A stretch of DNA of 64,000 bases from an uncultured Pelagibacteraceae bacterium. Its GTDB lineage: Bacteria; Pseudomonadota; Alphaproteobacteria; Pelagibacterales; Pelagibacteraceae. Both the position numbers and the translations under genes were made by a program. The stretch is taken from contig CACENB010000002.1 in assembly GCA_902561015.1 (NCBI GenBank), positions 1-64,000 on the forward strand. Reading direction: 5' to 3'. Under the pieces are notes generated by a model. The model saw only the letters and a list, made by a program, of their open reading frames with translations. It was not told the origin of the DNA and did no database searches. This document shows positions 54,325 to 63,774 of this stretch, one piece after another (positions within the stretch are counted from its first letter, which is position 1; each line of letters opens with the position of its first letter).

Positions 54325-55466
54325 TTTTTATATATTTTCCCAAGATAGCCTTCTAAAAACTTTTTGTTTTTTACTAATCTTTTTAAAAAAATATTTCTTA
54401 ATAATGTTGTTAAAGGATTAGACAAATGAAAAGCGAATTGATTAAATTTTGAGCGATTATTTACCATCTTTATTTTATCAACTCTATTTCTAAAAAAATT
54501 ACTCTCATTATTATTCTCTATATTCTCAAATAATTCATATGCACCTTCTATTGATTGTGATGCACCTTGAGCAAATGATGGTGAAAAAGCAAAAAAAGCA
54601 TCTCCTATTAGATGAATGTTATTATTATTAACCTCAAAAAAATCATGACTTACAAATACTGGATATATCTTTAAATCATTAATACTATCAAAAAATTCTT
54701 TATTTAAGTGCGGAACTTTTTCTAAAATTTTTCTGATAAAATTATCATCTTCAAACAAAGAAAAATCTTTTTGCTCATCCCTTGAAAGTTTGAATCTCAT
54801 TATAGCTATAAAGTTTAAATCACCATTAGGAGAGACTGGATAAATAACATAATGAAAATTTGAACCTAAAAACAATGAGATATTTTTTTTATCAGCCATG
54901 TTTGAAGAACTTGGTATAATTCCTCTAATAGCTAAAGTGTCATTAAATTTTGGTTCAATTTGATTTTTTGATAACAGATATTTACTCTTTGAAAAGACTC
55001 CATCTGAAATAATTAGGTAATCAAATTCATAAATTTCATTATTTTCAAAAGAGATTTTAACGATTTGATCTTGTTGTTCTATCTTTGAAATAGTGTGGTC
55101 AAATTTTATTTCTTTCTCTAAATCCTTTTTTAAAAAATTAATAAGTGATGATCTTTTAAGAGTAGTATATTTACAATTTTCAGTATTAAAATCTGATATA
55201 TTTAATTCACATATCTTATTAAAATTCTTAATTGAGTAAAAATTAATTTTATCTGGATTAAATTTTTCACTGTTTTCTAATTTATCAAACTGGATTTTAT
55301 TTAATAGTTTAATGCTGTTGACAGATAATTGAATACCGTAACCTTCTTTTAAATTTATGAGGCTATTTCTCTCAAAAATATTTACTTGATACTTTTTATT
55401 TCTCTTAAATAAATTGGCAATAAATAGCCCTGAAATTCCAGCACCAATTATAGCTACTTTTTTCAT
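54321..55466 (-). CDS. FAD-dependent monooxygenase (UbiH/salicylate hydroxylase superfamily)
   Basis: This is a class A flavoprotein monooxygenase-like protein of 381 residues. It shows the FAD-binding IIGAGISGLFIANLFKR, the mid motif LIISDGVFSKSKYLL (DG), and the second FAD motif HLIGDAFFAFSPSFAQGASQ. Family members hydroxylate aromatic rings, including ubiquinone precursors. The substrate here is not evident; UbiH-like quinone work or aromatic hydroxylation are both possible. It follows mutY on the same strand with a shared base and converges on ccrM. Confidence 0.8.
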   Translation of the reverse strand: MKKVAIIGAGISGLFIANLFKRNKKYQVNIFERNSLINLKEGYGIQLSVNSIKLLNKIQFDKLENSEKFNPDKINFYSIKNFNKICELNISDFNTENCKYTTLKRSSLINFLKKDLEKEIKFDHTISKIEQQDQIVKISFENNEIYEFDYLIISDGVFSKSKYLLSKNQIEPKFNDTLAIRGIIPSSSNMADKKNISLFLGSNFHYVIYPVSPNGDLNFIAIMRFKLSRDEQKDFSLFEDDNFIRKILEKVPHLNKEFFDSINDLKIYPVFVSHDFFEVNNNNIHLIGDAFFAFSPSFAQGASQSIEGAYELFENIENNNESNFFRNRVDKIKMVNNRSKFNQFAFHLSNPLTTLLRNIFLKRLVKNKKFLEGYLGKIYKN

Positions 55467-56446
55467 TAATTTTTTTCTAAATATTTAACAACTTTCTTAG
55501 TAAATGATGGAAGCATATAATTATCTAATTTTCTTCTATCAAACCAGTAAGATGAAGGAAATTTTTTTGCATTTTTGAGATATTGAATTTTTATATTCAT
55601 ATTCATGTTCGACATTTTAAAATTAAGATTTTCATTAAAATTTTTTGGGTTAGATAGCTCTTCCATTGGAAAAATTGTTAAATTTTTAAGAAAACTAAAT
55701 TTTGTGTTTTTTATAAGCAAATACCTTTGATTTTTTTTATAAACTTTAAGAATAAAATATTTTTCTTTATTCTTTTTTGTAATTTTAGCTAAATCAAAAT
55801 CTTTCTTCTTAAAAGACTTACAATTTTTTGAGATTGGACACCCACTACATTCAGGATTTTTAGGTTTGCAAATAATTGCTCCCAATTCCATTAAAGCTTG
55901 TGCATAATCACTTGCTCTTGATGAAATTCCAAAAATAGATTTTTTTTCTATTAGATTGTCTTTTTGAATTTCCTTATCTTTTTTTAAATAAAGATATCTT
56001 TTTAAAACTCTTTCAATGTTTCCATCTAAAGGAATACAGGATTTATTAAAGGCAATAGCTAAGATTGCATAAGCAGTATAATTGCCGATACCAGGTAAAG
56101 ATATCAAATCTTCATAATTATTTGGAATTTTTCCATGATATTTACTAATTATAATTTTAGCAGTTTTTTGTAAATTTCTTACTCTTGAATAATATCCAAG
56201 ACCTTCCCATAATTTTATTAATTCATTTTCTTTAACTCTAGAGAGGTCCACAAGACTGGGTAATTTTTTTATAAATCTATTAAAAAAAGGAATAACAGTT
56301 ACAACTTGTGTTTGTTGTAACATAAACTCACTTACCAATGTATAATAATGCTTTTTATACAAAGGTGTTTTTTTCCGCCATGGTAAATTTCTTTTATTTA
56401 AATCATACCATTTAAGAATTTTTTTTGTTATGATCTTTTCTGTCAT
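55466..56446 (-). CDS. mutY: A/G-specific adenine glycosylase
   Basis: This is a base-excision repair enzyme that removes A opposite 8-oxoG. The 326 residues contain the catalytic Glu in SEFMLQQTQVVTVIP, the HhH motif LISLPGIGNYTAYAILA, the catalytic Asp in PLDGNIERVLKR, and the 4Fe-4S cluster cysteines C-x6-C-x2-C-x5-C around residues 192-208. The C-terminal 8-oxoG-recognition domain (about 235-320) is somewhat short. It is divergent from the DUF721 gene with no gap between start codons. Confidence 0.95.
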   Translation of the reverse strand: MTEKIITKKILKWYDLNKRNLPWRKKTPLYKKHYYTLVSEFMLQQTQVVTVIPFFNRFIKKLPSLVDLSRVKENELIKLWEGLGYYSRVRNLQKTAKIIISKYHGKIPNNYEDLISLPGIGNYTAYAILAIAFNKSCIPLDGNIERVLKRYLYLKKDKEIQKDNLIEKKSIFGISSRASDYAQALMELGAIICKPKNPECSGCPISKNCKSFKKKDFDLAKITKKNKEKYFILKVYKKNQRYLLIKNTKFSFLKNLTIFPMEELSNPKNFNENLNFKMSNMNMNIKIQYLKNAKKFPSSYWFDRRKLDNYMLPSFTKKVVKYLEKN

Positions 56447-56935
56447 ATGTATTTCAAAAATAATACTAAGCAGAGATTAAGATCCATTCAAGGCTTAAGA
56501 TCTTTTAAAGACACCTTACCAACAAATATAAAAAAAGTTATTAACAAAAGAGGCCATATTTTTTCTGAAATACTTAATAATTGGAAATTTTTGGTAGGAG
56601 AAAGTCTCTTTAAAGTTTGTTTCCCAAAATCATTTAAAAATTCAAATAAATTTGGAGTTAGCACATTGCTAATTATGGTAAAGAGAGGTCATGAGATAGA
56701 TTTAGAATATTCTAAAAAAGAAATCATGGATAGAGTAAATAATTTTTTTGGAAATACAATTATTGAAAGAATTAAATTTACTACCTTTGAAGAGGAACGA
56801 AAGCAGGTAATCAACGACAAAATAGAGAAGAAAGCTGTGACAAGAAAAACATTCCATAAAAAAATTGAGAGTGTTAGGAATGAAAAAATTAAAAAGTCCC
56901 TAATTGAACTAACTAAGGTATTCAGAGAAAAATGA
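56447..56935 (+). CDS. DUF721 / DciA-like protein
   Basis: This 162-residue protein has the DUF721 (DciA) N-terminal region. DciA proteins recruit or load the replicative helicase DnaB in bacteria that lack DnaC. The conserved part is about residues 20-110, with HIFSEILNNWKFLVGESLFK and KFGVSTLLIMVKRGHEIDLE. The rest is basic and probably unstructured. Position between mutY and dsbA/smc matches alphaproteobacterial gene order. It overlaps the DsbA-like gene by 4 bases. Confidence 0.8.
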   Translation: MYFKNNTKQRLRSIQGLRSFKDTLPTNIKKVINKRGHIFSEILNNWKFLVGESLFKVCFPKSFKNSNKFGVSTLLIMVKRGHEIDLEYSKKEIMDRVNNFFGNTIIERIKFTTFEEERKQVINDKIEKKAVTRKTFHKKIESVRNEKIKKSLIELTKVFREK

Positions 56936-57504
56936 AAAAAAATATATTATTAATTTTGATTATTTTAGGATTTTCTCTTAAGGTAAATGCTGATAATCGA
57001 ATTGTTTCTGGACAAAATGATGCTAAGATAACAATTATTGCTTACGAGTCTCTGACTTGTAGTTTTTGTGCAGATTTTCATAACAAGATTTACCCACTAC
57101 TTAAAGAAGAATTTATTGATACCGGTTTGGTAAAAATAGAATTTAGACACTTTCCCTTAGATATTGTCGCTCTTAATGCATCAAAAATTTCACAGTGCAA
57201 AGAAGATCAAAGTTTAGAAATTATGATGAGTTTATATTCTGATCAGCAGGCTTGGATAAAAGGTAAAACAATAGAAGAGGCTAATGAAAATTTAAAAAAA
57301 TTTGTTGAAAACAAAAATTTTAACTTAGATTTTGAAAAGTGCATAAGTGATAAAAAAATTGAAGATTTCGTTTTAAATGATCGAATCGAAGGCACTAAAA
57401 AATTTAAGGTAAATTCCACTCCTACGATTATAATTAATGGAAAAAAGTTTGAGAAAACTCTTAATTATAAAAATTTAAAAAAATCTCTAGAAAAGCTGAT
57501 ATAA
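56932..57504 (+). CDS. DsbA-like periplasmic thiol-disulfide oxidoreductase
   Basis: This exported thioredoxin-fold protein has 190 residues. A signal peptide (about 1-20) precedes the active site TCSFC near 42-46, the partner Pro motif NSTPTIIINGKKF, and a helical insertion between them. The layout is the DsbA/BdbD type found next to smc in many alphaproteobacteria. It would form or rearrange disulfides in exported proteins, such as the Cys-containing minor pilins or PilY1; that link is inference. It lies 8 bases before smc. Confidence 0.88.
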   Translation: MKKNILLILIILGFSLKVNADNRIVSGQNDAKITIIAYESLTCSFCADFHNKIYPLLKEEFIDTGLVKIEFRHFPLDIVALNASKISQCKEDQSLEIMMSLYSDQQAWIKGKTIEEANENLKKFVENKNFNLDFEKCISDKKIEDFVLNDRIEGTKKFKVNSTPTIIINGKKFEKTLNYKNLKKSLEKLI

Positions 57505-57512
57505 GCTAATTA

Positions 57513-59909
57513 ATGGAGTTTAAAAAAATCCAACTAAATGGGTTTAAGTCTTTTGCTGATAAAACCAATTTCTTAATCGAAGATGGTTTAACTGGTATAG
57601 TTGGACCTAACGGTTGTGGAAAATCAAACATTGTCGAGTCCATTAGATGGGTTATGGGTGAAACATCTGCAAAAAGTTTACGTGGCTCAGGAATGGAGGA
57701 TGTAATTTTTTCTGGTACTTCAAATAAACCATCTAAAAATATTGCTGAGGTTTCTATAACAGTTAAAAATGATAGCGGTGAGGGACCTATTCAATATCGA
57801 GAAATTAATGAGATTAATGTTAGAAGAAAAATTGAAAAAGATAAAGGATCCAAGTTTTACATTAATGATAAAGAAGTAAGAGCAAGGGATTCTCAAATGT
57901 TTTTTGCTGATTTATCCACTGGAGCTCATTCTCCATCGATGATTAGTCAAGGTAGAATTGGAGCACTAGTGACTGCTAAACCTACTGATAGAAGAGCAAT
58001 TCTCGAAGAGGCAGCCGGTATCTCTGGTTTACATGTAAGACGACATGAGGCTGAGTTAAGATTGGGTGCAGCTGAAAATAATCTTAAGAGAGCAGATGAA
58101 TTAAGAAAACAGCAAGAAAGACAATTGGCAAATCTTCAAAAACAAGCGGAGGAGGCTTCAAAATATAAAAACATAACAGATGAAATAAAAAAAATTGAAG
58201 CAGGTCTTTACTATCTGAAACTAATAGAAATTGACAAAGAAATAACAATTGAAAATGAAATAAACAAAGAGGCCGAAGGTGAGGTTAGTGGATTTAATGA
58301 AAGAATTACAGAGATTGAAAAGTTAATCAAACTAGAAACAGAAAAAGTTACTCCATTAAGAGAAAAAAACATTGAAAATCTGTCTAAAATTCAAAGATTG
58401 AATTTAGAACTTCAGAGTTTGGATAAAGAAAATACTAGGACTCAAGAAGAGATTGAGAATATTAAAAAGTCATTAAAAACACTTGATGAAGATGTTTTAA
58501 GAGAAAAAGGAATTATTATAGATGCTAATTCTAATGAGAAAAGACTCAAAGAGGAAAAAAGTGACCTAATAGAAGTTGATTCAAAATATTTTGAGACAGA
58601 AAAAAAATCAAATGAGGATCTTGATAATTCAAAAAATAATTTAATTGATGAAATAGGAAAAATTAAAACTTTAGTAAGTTCAAATCAAAATGATAGTGCA
58701 TTGGATGTTCTAAATGATCTTGAAAAAATTATTGATAAATATGCTGATAGCTATAGTAAAAATCAAAATATCAAAAAAGAGTCGGTTAAAAGAAATGAGA
58801 GAATTAAAATAATTGAAAAAGAAATTGAAAGCTGGAAAAATTTACTTTCAAATTCTGAAAAAATGGTAAATGAATTAACTAGTAGAAAGAATAATCTAAC
58901 CAATCAATTAGAAATACTTGATAACCAACCAAAAATACAAGCTGAAAAAAAAGGACAAATTTCTGAGAATTTAAGAAATTCAGAGGAAGAAAAAGAGGAA
59001 AATGAAAAAATTATAAATAGTACTGATGAAAAAATTGACTCACTGAGAACCAAACTTAATGAAATACAAGAACAATCTATTCAAATAAGAGAGAGAAAAG
59101 CAAGTTCTGGTGCAACTGTTGAAGGGTTAAGAAAAAGAAAAAATGATCTTATAGATCGAATTACCTCTGAGCTTAATTTGACCGAGGAAAATATCTTAGA
59201 AAATTCAAACTTAAATGGTGTTGAAGAATTACCTGATGCTGTCAATCAAGAAGATTTATTAGATAAAAAAAAACAGGCGAGAGAAAAATTAGGGTCCGTT
59301 AATTTAAAAGCAGACGAAGAAACTAATAAATACGAGGCTGAAATTAAAAAAATGGAATCTGACCGAGCAGACTTAGTGACAGCAATTGTAAAATTAAAAG
59401 ATAGTATTAATGAACTCAACCAAAAGGGTAGAGAGAGATTGGTTGAAGCCTTTGAAAAAGTTAATAGAAAATTCAACGAAGTTTATACAAAATTATTTAA
59501 TGGTGGTAATGCAAAACTTGAACTGGTTGATTCAGATGACCCTCTAGAAGCAGGTTTAGAAATGTTGGTTAGTCCCCCAGGAAAAAGACTTCAATCAATA
59601 ACTCTATTATCTGGTGGAGAACAAGCTTTGACTGCACTATCACTTATCTTCGCAGTTTTTTTAACAAATCCTTCTCCTATTTGTGTGCTAGATGAAGTAG
59701 ATGCTCCTTTGGATGATGCTAATGTTACTAGGTTTTGTAATCTACTAGATGAACTAACTAAAATAACAAATACAAAGTTTATCATCGTAACTCACCACGC
59801 ATTGACAATGTCAAAAATGAATAGATTATACGGTGTAACTATGCCTGAAAAAGGGATAAGTCAGCTGGTAGCAGTTGATTTACAAAAAGCAGAGAGTATG
59901 GTTGCTTGA
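57513..59909 (+). CDS. smc: Chromosome segregation SMC protein, short form with no visible hinge
   Basis: This is an SMC ATPase of only 798 residues; normal bacterial SMC has about 1100-1200. The N-head is intact: Walker A GIVGPNGCGKSN (31-38), then FFADLSTGAHSPSMISQGR. The C-head is intact: signature LLSGGEQALTALSLIF near 697 and Walker B CVLDEVDAPLDDAN. The coiled coil is about 170-610. No hinge domain (a globular Gly-rich section of about 150 residues) is seen in the middle. At about residues 370-430 there is only a Ser/Asn/Asp-rich linker before the distal coil resumes. It begins 8 bases after dsbA. Confidence 0.92.
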   Translation: MEFKKIQLNGFKSFADKTNFLIEDGLTGIVGPNGCGKSNIVESIRWVMGETSAKSLRGSGMEDVIFSGTSNKPSKNIAEVSITVKNDSGEGPIQYREINEINVRRKIEKDKGSKFYINDKEVRARDSQMFFADLSTGAHSPSMISQGRIGALVTAKPTDRRAILEEAAGISGLHVRRHEAELRLGAAENNLKRADELRKQQERQLANLQKQAEEASKYKNITDEIKKIEAGLYYLKLIEIDKEITIENEINKEAEGEVSGFNERITEIEKLIKLETEKVTPLREKNIENLSKIQRLNLELQSLDKENTRTQEEIENIKKSLKTLDEDVLREKGIIIDANSNEKRLKEEKSDLIEVDSKYFETEKKSNEDLDNSKNNLIDEIGKIKTLVSSNQNDSALDVLNDLEKIIDKYADSYSKNQNIKKESVKRNERIKIIEKEIESWKNLLSNSEKMVNELTSRKNNLTNQLEILDNQPKIQAEKKGQISENLRNSEEEKEENEKIINSTDEKIDSLRTKLNEIQEQSIQIRERKASSGATVEGLRKRKNDLIDRITSELNLTEENILENSNLNGVEELPDAVNQEDLLDKKKQAREKLGSVNLKADEETNKYEAEIKKMESDRADLVTAIVKLKDSINELNQKGRERLVEAFEKVNRKFNEVYTKLFNGGNAKLELVDSDDPLEAGLEMLVSPPGKRLQSITLLSGGEQALTALSLIFAVFLTNPSPICVLDEVDAPLDDANVTRFCNLLDELTKITNTKFIIVTHHALTMSKMNRLYGVTMPEKGISQLVAVDLQKAESMVA

Positions 59910-59922
59910 TTAAAATAATCGG

Positions 59923-60198
59923 ATGTCTAAAAATCAGTTCAAAACTCGCTTAGAAATTGCAAAAAAAAAGCTCTCAAAGAAAGATAATGGAAATAAAAAC
60001 CAAAATTCATCGCCTATTGGCTCAGCTTTTAAGCTAAGTACAGAACTAGTATCTGCAGTTGCTGTAGGGACAATTATTGGGTTTATTTTAGACAATACCT
60101 TTGGTACTAAACCATGGTTAATTTTAATTTTTTTTTTTGTAGGTGTAGTCGCAGGTATTACGAATGTGATTAGATCTGCCAAAAATATGCAAAAATAG
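59923..60198 (+). CDS. atpI: ATP synthase protein I (AtpI/AtpZ-like)
   Basis: This is a small membrane protein at the head of the F0 operon, thought to assist c-ring assembly or Mg transport. The 91 residues have two membrane helices (about 40-60 and 64-84). The family pattern includes GTIIGFILDNTFGTKPWLIL and the conserved late FFVGVVAGITNV. The N-terminal third is Lys/Asn-rich and polar. It precedes atpB by 11 bases. Confidence 0.85.
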   Translation: MSKNQFKTRLEIAKKKLSKKDNGNKNQNSSPIGSAFKLSTELVSAVAVGTIIGFILDNTFGTKPWLILIFFFVGVVAGITNVIRSAKNMQK

Positions 60199-60209
60199 AC
60201 ATAAAATTT

Positions 60210-60944
60210 ATGGCAGCAAATCCAATGACTCAATTCGAAGTTTACAGAATTGGACCAGAAATAAAAATCGGAGCTTTTGACATCTCATTCACAAATGCAA
60301 GTTTGTTTATGGTAATCAGTTCTCTTGCAATTCTCATGATCTTTAACTTAGGTGCTAAAAAAAATTCTATGCTACCTAATAAGATTCAACTATTAGCAGA
60401 ATTAAGTTACACATTCGTATCTAAAATGATCAGCGATACAGCAGGATCTAAGGCCAAACCTTATTTTGCATTTATATTTTCATTATTTATGTTTGTACTT
60501 TTTTGCAACATGTTCGGAATGATACCTTATACCTTCACAGTCACTAGTCATATAATAGTAACATTTGTTTTAGCTGCATTCATATTCATTGGTGTAACAA
60601 TTATTGGTTTTATAAAACATGGATTTGGTTATTTAAAACTTTTTGTACCAAGCGGGGTTCCTGTTGTTTTATTGCCTTTGATAGTTGTTATTGAGATAAT
60701 CTCTTATCTAAGTAGACCTATTAGTTTATCTGTAAGACTTTTTGCTAATATGATGGCAGGTCACACAATGATGAAAGTTTTCGGGGGCTTTGTTATAAGC
60801 CTTGGGATAGTTGGAGGATGGCTTCCTTTAACATTTTCTGTTGCATTAACTGGTTTGGAGATCTTAGTTGCTTTTCTTCAGGCTTATGTTTTCGCAATTT
60901 TAACATGCATTTATTTAAATGATGCATTAAATTTACACCATTAA
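60210..60944 (+). CDS. atpB: ATP synthase F0 subunit a
   Basis: This is the stator proton-channel subunit. The 244 residues have about six membrane helices and the essential Arg in SLSVRLFANMMAGHTMM. The second channel helix follows with LEILVAFLQAYVFAILTCIYL near the C-terminus. It has the standard length for alphaproteobacteria. It is upstream of atpE with a strong ribosome binding site in the gap. Confidence 0.97.
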   Translation: MAANPMTQFEVYRIGPEIKIGAFDISFTNASLFMVISSLAILMIFNLGAKKNSMLPNKIQLLAELSYTFVSKMISDTAGSKAKPYFAFIFSLFMFVLFCNMFGMIPYTFTVTSHIIVTFVLAAFIFIGVTIIGFIKHGFGYLKLFVPSGVPVVLLPLIVVIEIISYLSRPISLSVRLFANMMAGHTMMKVFGGFVISLGIVGGWLPLTFSVALTGLEILVAFLQAYVFAILTCIYLNDALNLHH

Positions 60945-60950
60945 CTAACA

Positions 60951-60957
60951 AAGGAGG
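60951..60957 (+). promoter_or_regulatory. Strong ribosome binding site of atpE
   Basis: AAGGAGG, 5 bases before the ATG of atpE, is the strongest Shine-Dalgarno noticed in the window, where most genes have weak or none. This fits the need for about ten copies of subunit c per ATP synthase. Confidence 0.8.
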
Positions 60958-60962
60958 ATATA

Positions 60963-61190
60963 ATGGAATTAGAAGCAGCAAAAATGATCGGGGCAGGTTT
61001 AGCAGCAATCGCTTTAGCTGGCGCCGGTGTTGGAATTGGGATAATTTTTGGGAATTATCTTTCAGGAGCAATGAGAAACCCTTCTGCAGCACAAAAACAA
61101 TTTCCTAATTTGCTTTTAGGATTTGCTCTCGCAGAAGCAACTGGGTTGTTTGGTTTGGTAGTTGCATTAATCATTCTATTTGCATTTTAA
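60963..61190 (+). CDS. atpE: ATP synthase F0 subunit c
   Basis: This is the proteolipid ring subunit of 75 residues: helix 1 is Gly/Ala-rich (IGAGLAAIALAGAGVGIGII), followed by a polar loop and helix 2. The ion-binding Glu is in FALAEATGLFGLVVALI, near residue 57. The loop sequence RNPSAAQKQ is typical. The residues at the site are those of proton-type rings as far as can be judged. It has a strong ribosome site. Confidence 0.97.
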   Translation: MELEAAKMIGAGLAAIALAGAGVGIGIIFGNYLSGAMRNPSAAQKQFPNLLLGFALAEATGLFGLVVALIILFAF

Positions 61191-61195
61191 ATTTG

Positions 61196-61786
61196 ATGAT
61201 TAGAAAATATTTTTTTCAGTTAATATTTTTATACCTTTTTTTTTCAAAAGAGGTTTTTGCAGCTGAAAGTGGTGGTATGCCTCAATTAGATCCTGAATTT
61301 TGGGTTTCACAGATTTTTTGGCTTACATTGGTTTTTGGTACTCTGTATATTGTTTTATCTAAGCTTATACTCCCAAAAATTAGTGCAAACTTAGAATTAA
61401 GAAAATCTCAAATACAAGAAAACATTGAGGCTGCAGATAAGCAGAGGAAAGATAGTGAATTAAAGCTTAAAGAATATGATGATATAGTTTTAAAAAGTAA
61501 ACTTGAGTCAAAGAATCTTTTTAATGAGACTAGAGAAAAAACGCTTAAAAATATTAACATTAAAAGAGATACTTTAGAAAAACAAATTGATGAAGAAATT
61601 AAGAAAGCTGAAACTGAGATTGACCAGCTTAGGAAAAGTGCTCCGGAAAAAATAAATAAGATCGCAATTGAAACATCCTCAGAGATACTTAAAAATTTGA
61701 TAGGTACTGAAATTAACAACAGTAGTATTTCAGCGATAGTTGATGATTTATACAGGAAAAATGGAGGCAAGTACTATGGTAATTGA
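61196..61786 (+). CDS. atpF': ATP synthase F0 subunit b'
   Basis: This is one of two peripheral stalk subunits in photosynthetic-type and alphaproteobacterial synthases. From the ATG at 61196 there are 196 residues: a possible signal-like segment (IFLYLFFSKEVFA), a membrane helix (about 32-54, with FWVSQIFWLTLVFGTLYIVL) and a long charged coiled coil. The C-terminal end overlaps the true start of the b subunit. A TTG one codon upstream is the only alternative. Pairing with b fixes its identity. Confidence 0.92.
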   Translation: MIRKYFFQLIFLYLFFSKEVFAAESGGMPQLDPEFWVSQIFWLTLVFGTLYIVLSKLILPKISANLELRKSQIQENIEAADKQRKDSELKLKEYDDIVLKSKLESKNLFNETREKTLKNINIKRDTLEKQIDEEIKKAETEIDQLRKSAPEKINKIAIETSSEILKNLIGTEINNSSISAIVDDLYRKNGGKYYGN

Positions 61787-62273
61787 TTCAACATTCTGGG
61801 TGGCAGTTTCATTTTTTATTTTTTTTGGTGGGTTGGTTTATTTAAAAGTGCCACAAAAAATAAATGAAATATTAAATAAACTCATTACTGACATAAAAAA
61901 TGAAATTGATGAGAGTGAAAAACTTCGAAAAGAAGCAAAAGATTTATTAAACAATGCTCAAAGTAAACTTGATACTGCACAATCTGTAAGAAATGAAATT
62001 TTGGAACAGGCTAAAAAAGATAGCGATAGATTAATAATAGATCTTAATGACAAATTCCATAAGTCTTCAGAAATTAAAAAAGCATCTGCTGAAAACAAAA
62101 TAGTTCAAATGAAAGAGGCAGCAATTAAAGAAATAAAGGATGCTTCGGTAAAAATCGCAGTAGATTCTGTTAAAAAAATTATTACCACATCCGTTGATAA
62201 GTCTAAACTAGATAACTTGTTTCAAAAAAATTTAGAAGAGACTAAAGAAGAGTTAAAAAAAATTAATTCATAA
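61776..62273 (+). CDS. atpF: ATP synthase F0 subunit b
   Basis: This is the second peripheral-stalk subunit. The ATG at 61776 is chosen because GGAGG lies 8 bases before it and it gives a standard MVIDSTFWVAVSFFIFFGGL membrane N-terminus; an in-frame start at 61740 inside b' is less likely. The 165 residues then form a long coiled coil. It overlaps b' by 11 bases. The F1 genes are not in the window, as in the usual split alphaproteobacterial arrangement. Confidence 0.93.
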   Translation: MVIDSTFWVAVSFFIFFGGLVYLKVPQKINEILNKLITDIKNEIDESEKLRKEAKDLLNNAQSKLDTAQSVRNEILEQAKKDSDRLIIDLNDKFHKSSEIKKASAENKIVQMKEAAIKEIKDASVKIAVDSVKKIITTSVDKSKLDNLFQKNLEETKEELKKINS

Positions 62274-62313
62274 TTTTCTTACAATTTTTTTAAAAAAACT
62301 ATAAATTATTAAA

Positions 62314-63774
62314 ATGAATTCTATTGTGGTAGGCTCAGGTTTTGGTGGTATTGCTGCAGCTCTAAGATTAAAAGCTAAAGGTCATCAAGTAACATTAGTT
62401 GAAAAACATCCTGATCTTGGTGGTAGAGCAAGAGTTTTTAAAAAAAATGGTTTCACTTACGATGGTGGACCCACTGTTATTACTGCACCCTATTTAATTG
62501 ATGAATTATTCAAATTATTTAAAAAAGACTCAAAAAATTACATAGAACTTTCCCCTCTTAAAATTTGGTATCAATTTATTTTTGAAGATAACTCAAAATT
62601 TAATTACTCAGGTGATGAAACTGAAATGAAGAAACAAATTGCAGAAATTAGTAAAGATGATGTTGAGGGATACGAAAAATTAGTAAATTTTACAAAAAAG
62701 ATTTTTGACAAGGGTTTTTTAGAACTTGCGGATGTTCCTTTTGATAAACCTTTTTTTATGATGCGGCAACTTCCTTCACTTCTAAAACTTAAAAGTTATA
62801 AATCAGTTTATTCATTAGTTTCGTCTTTTATAAAAAATGAAAAACTAAGAAGAATGTTAAGCATGCATCCTCTTTTAGTTGGTGGAAATCCTTTTACAAC
62901 CACTTCTATTTATGGACTAATATTATATTTAGAGAAAAAATGGGGAATTCATTACTCAATGGGTGGGACAGGTAATATTATTAAAGGTTTTGAAAAACTT
63001 ATGAATGAAGTTGATATTAAAATCATAAAGGGCCATGAAGTAGAAAAAATTATTTCAAGCGGAAATAAAATAACTGGAGTCAGACTTGATAATGATACTA
63101 ATATTTTAGCTGATAATGTTATTTGTAATGCCGACCCACCTGCAGTTTATGAAAAGTTGCTTAATGGAAACTCAAAAAATTCAATCATGTTCAAATGGAA
63201 AAGAGAAAGGATGGAATACTCTATGGGGTTATTTGTTTATTATTTTGGAACAAAAAAAACTTACCAAAACGTTGAACATCACACAATAAAATTTGGAAAT
63301 AAGTATAAAGAACATCTCGATGACATATTTGAGAATAAAAAATTAAATGATGATATAAGTTATTATCTACATAGACCCTCTGCTACTGACAAAACTATGG
63401 CTCCTACTGGACAAGATTGTTTTTATGTTCTTGTTCCAGTTCCAAATAATCAATCTAAAATTAATTGGTCTATTCAGGGAGAAAAAATGAAAAATTTGGT
63501 AATTGAAAAAATGGAAAAAGATCTTATGCCAAACTTAAGAAAGAATATTGTTGAAGATTTTTATTTAACACCAGACTATTTCGAAAAAGATTTAAACACA
63601 AAGTATGGATCTGGCTTTTCAATTCAACCAAAATTTACACAATCCGCTTATTTTAGATTTCATAATAAATCTGAAATGTACGATGGACTCTATTTTGTTG
63701 GAGCTGGGACACATCCAGGGGCTGGTGTGCCTGGCGTACTATCTTCAGCTAAAGTGTTAGATAAAATTTTATAA
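62314..63774 (+). CDS. crtI: Phytoene desaturase
   Basis: This FAD-dependent enzyme converts phytoene to lycopene-type products. The 486 residues start with IVVGSGFGGIAAALRLKAKG and DLGGRARVF (FAD site). They include YDGGPTVITAPYLIDELF and end with FVGAGTHPGAGVPGVLSSAKV, the CrtI signature. It is followed by crtB with a one-base overlap (TAATG). In SAR11-like marine bacteria the pathway makes beta-carotene and then retinal for proteorhodopsin; this is inferred, as rhodopsin and cleavage genes are outside the window. Confidence 0.95.
   Translation: MNSIVVGSGFGGIAAALRLKAKGHQVTLVEKHPDLGGRARVFKKNGFTYDGGPTVITAPYLIDELFKLFKKDSKNYIELSPLKIWYQFIFEDNSKFNYSGDETEMKKQIAEISKDDVEGYEKLVNFTKKIFDKGFLELADVPFDKPFFMMRQLPSLLKLKSYKSVYSLVSSFIKNEKLRRMLSMHPLLVGGNPFTTTSIYGLILYLEKKWGIHYSMGGTGNIIKGFEKLMNEVDIKIIKGHEVEKIISSGNKITGVRLDNDTNILADNVICNADPPAVYEKLLNGNSKNSIMFKWKRERMEYSMGLFVYYFGTKKTYQNVEHHTIKFGNKYKEHLDDIFENKKLNDDISYYLHRPSATDKTMAPTGQDCFYVLVPVPNNQSKINWSIQGEKMKNLVIEKMEKDLMPNLRKNIVEDFYLTPDYFEKDLNTKYGSGFSIQPKFTQSAYFRFHNKSEMYDGLYFVGAGTHPGAGVPGVLSSAKVLDKIL

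Noticed and set aside
60793-61092. Minus-strand 99-residue frame opposite atpB/atpE
   Set aside because: It overlaps two fully conserved ATP synthase genes and has no similarity to a known family.
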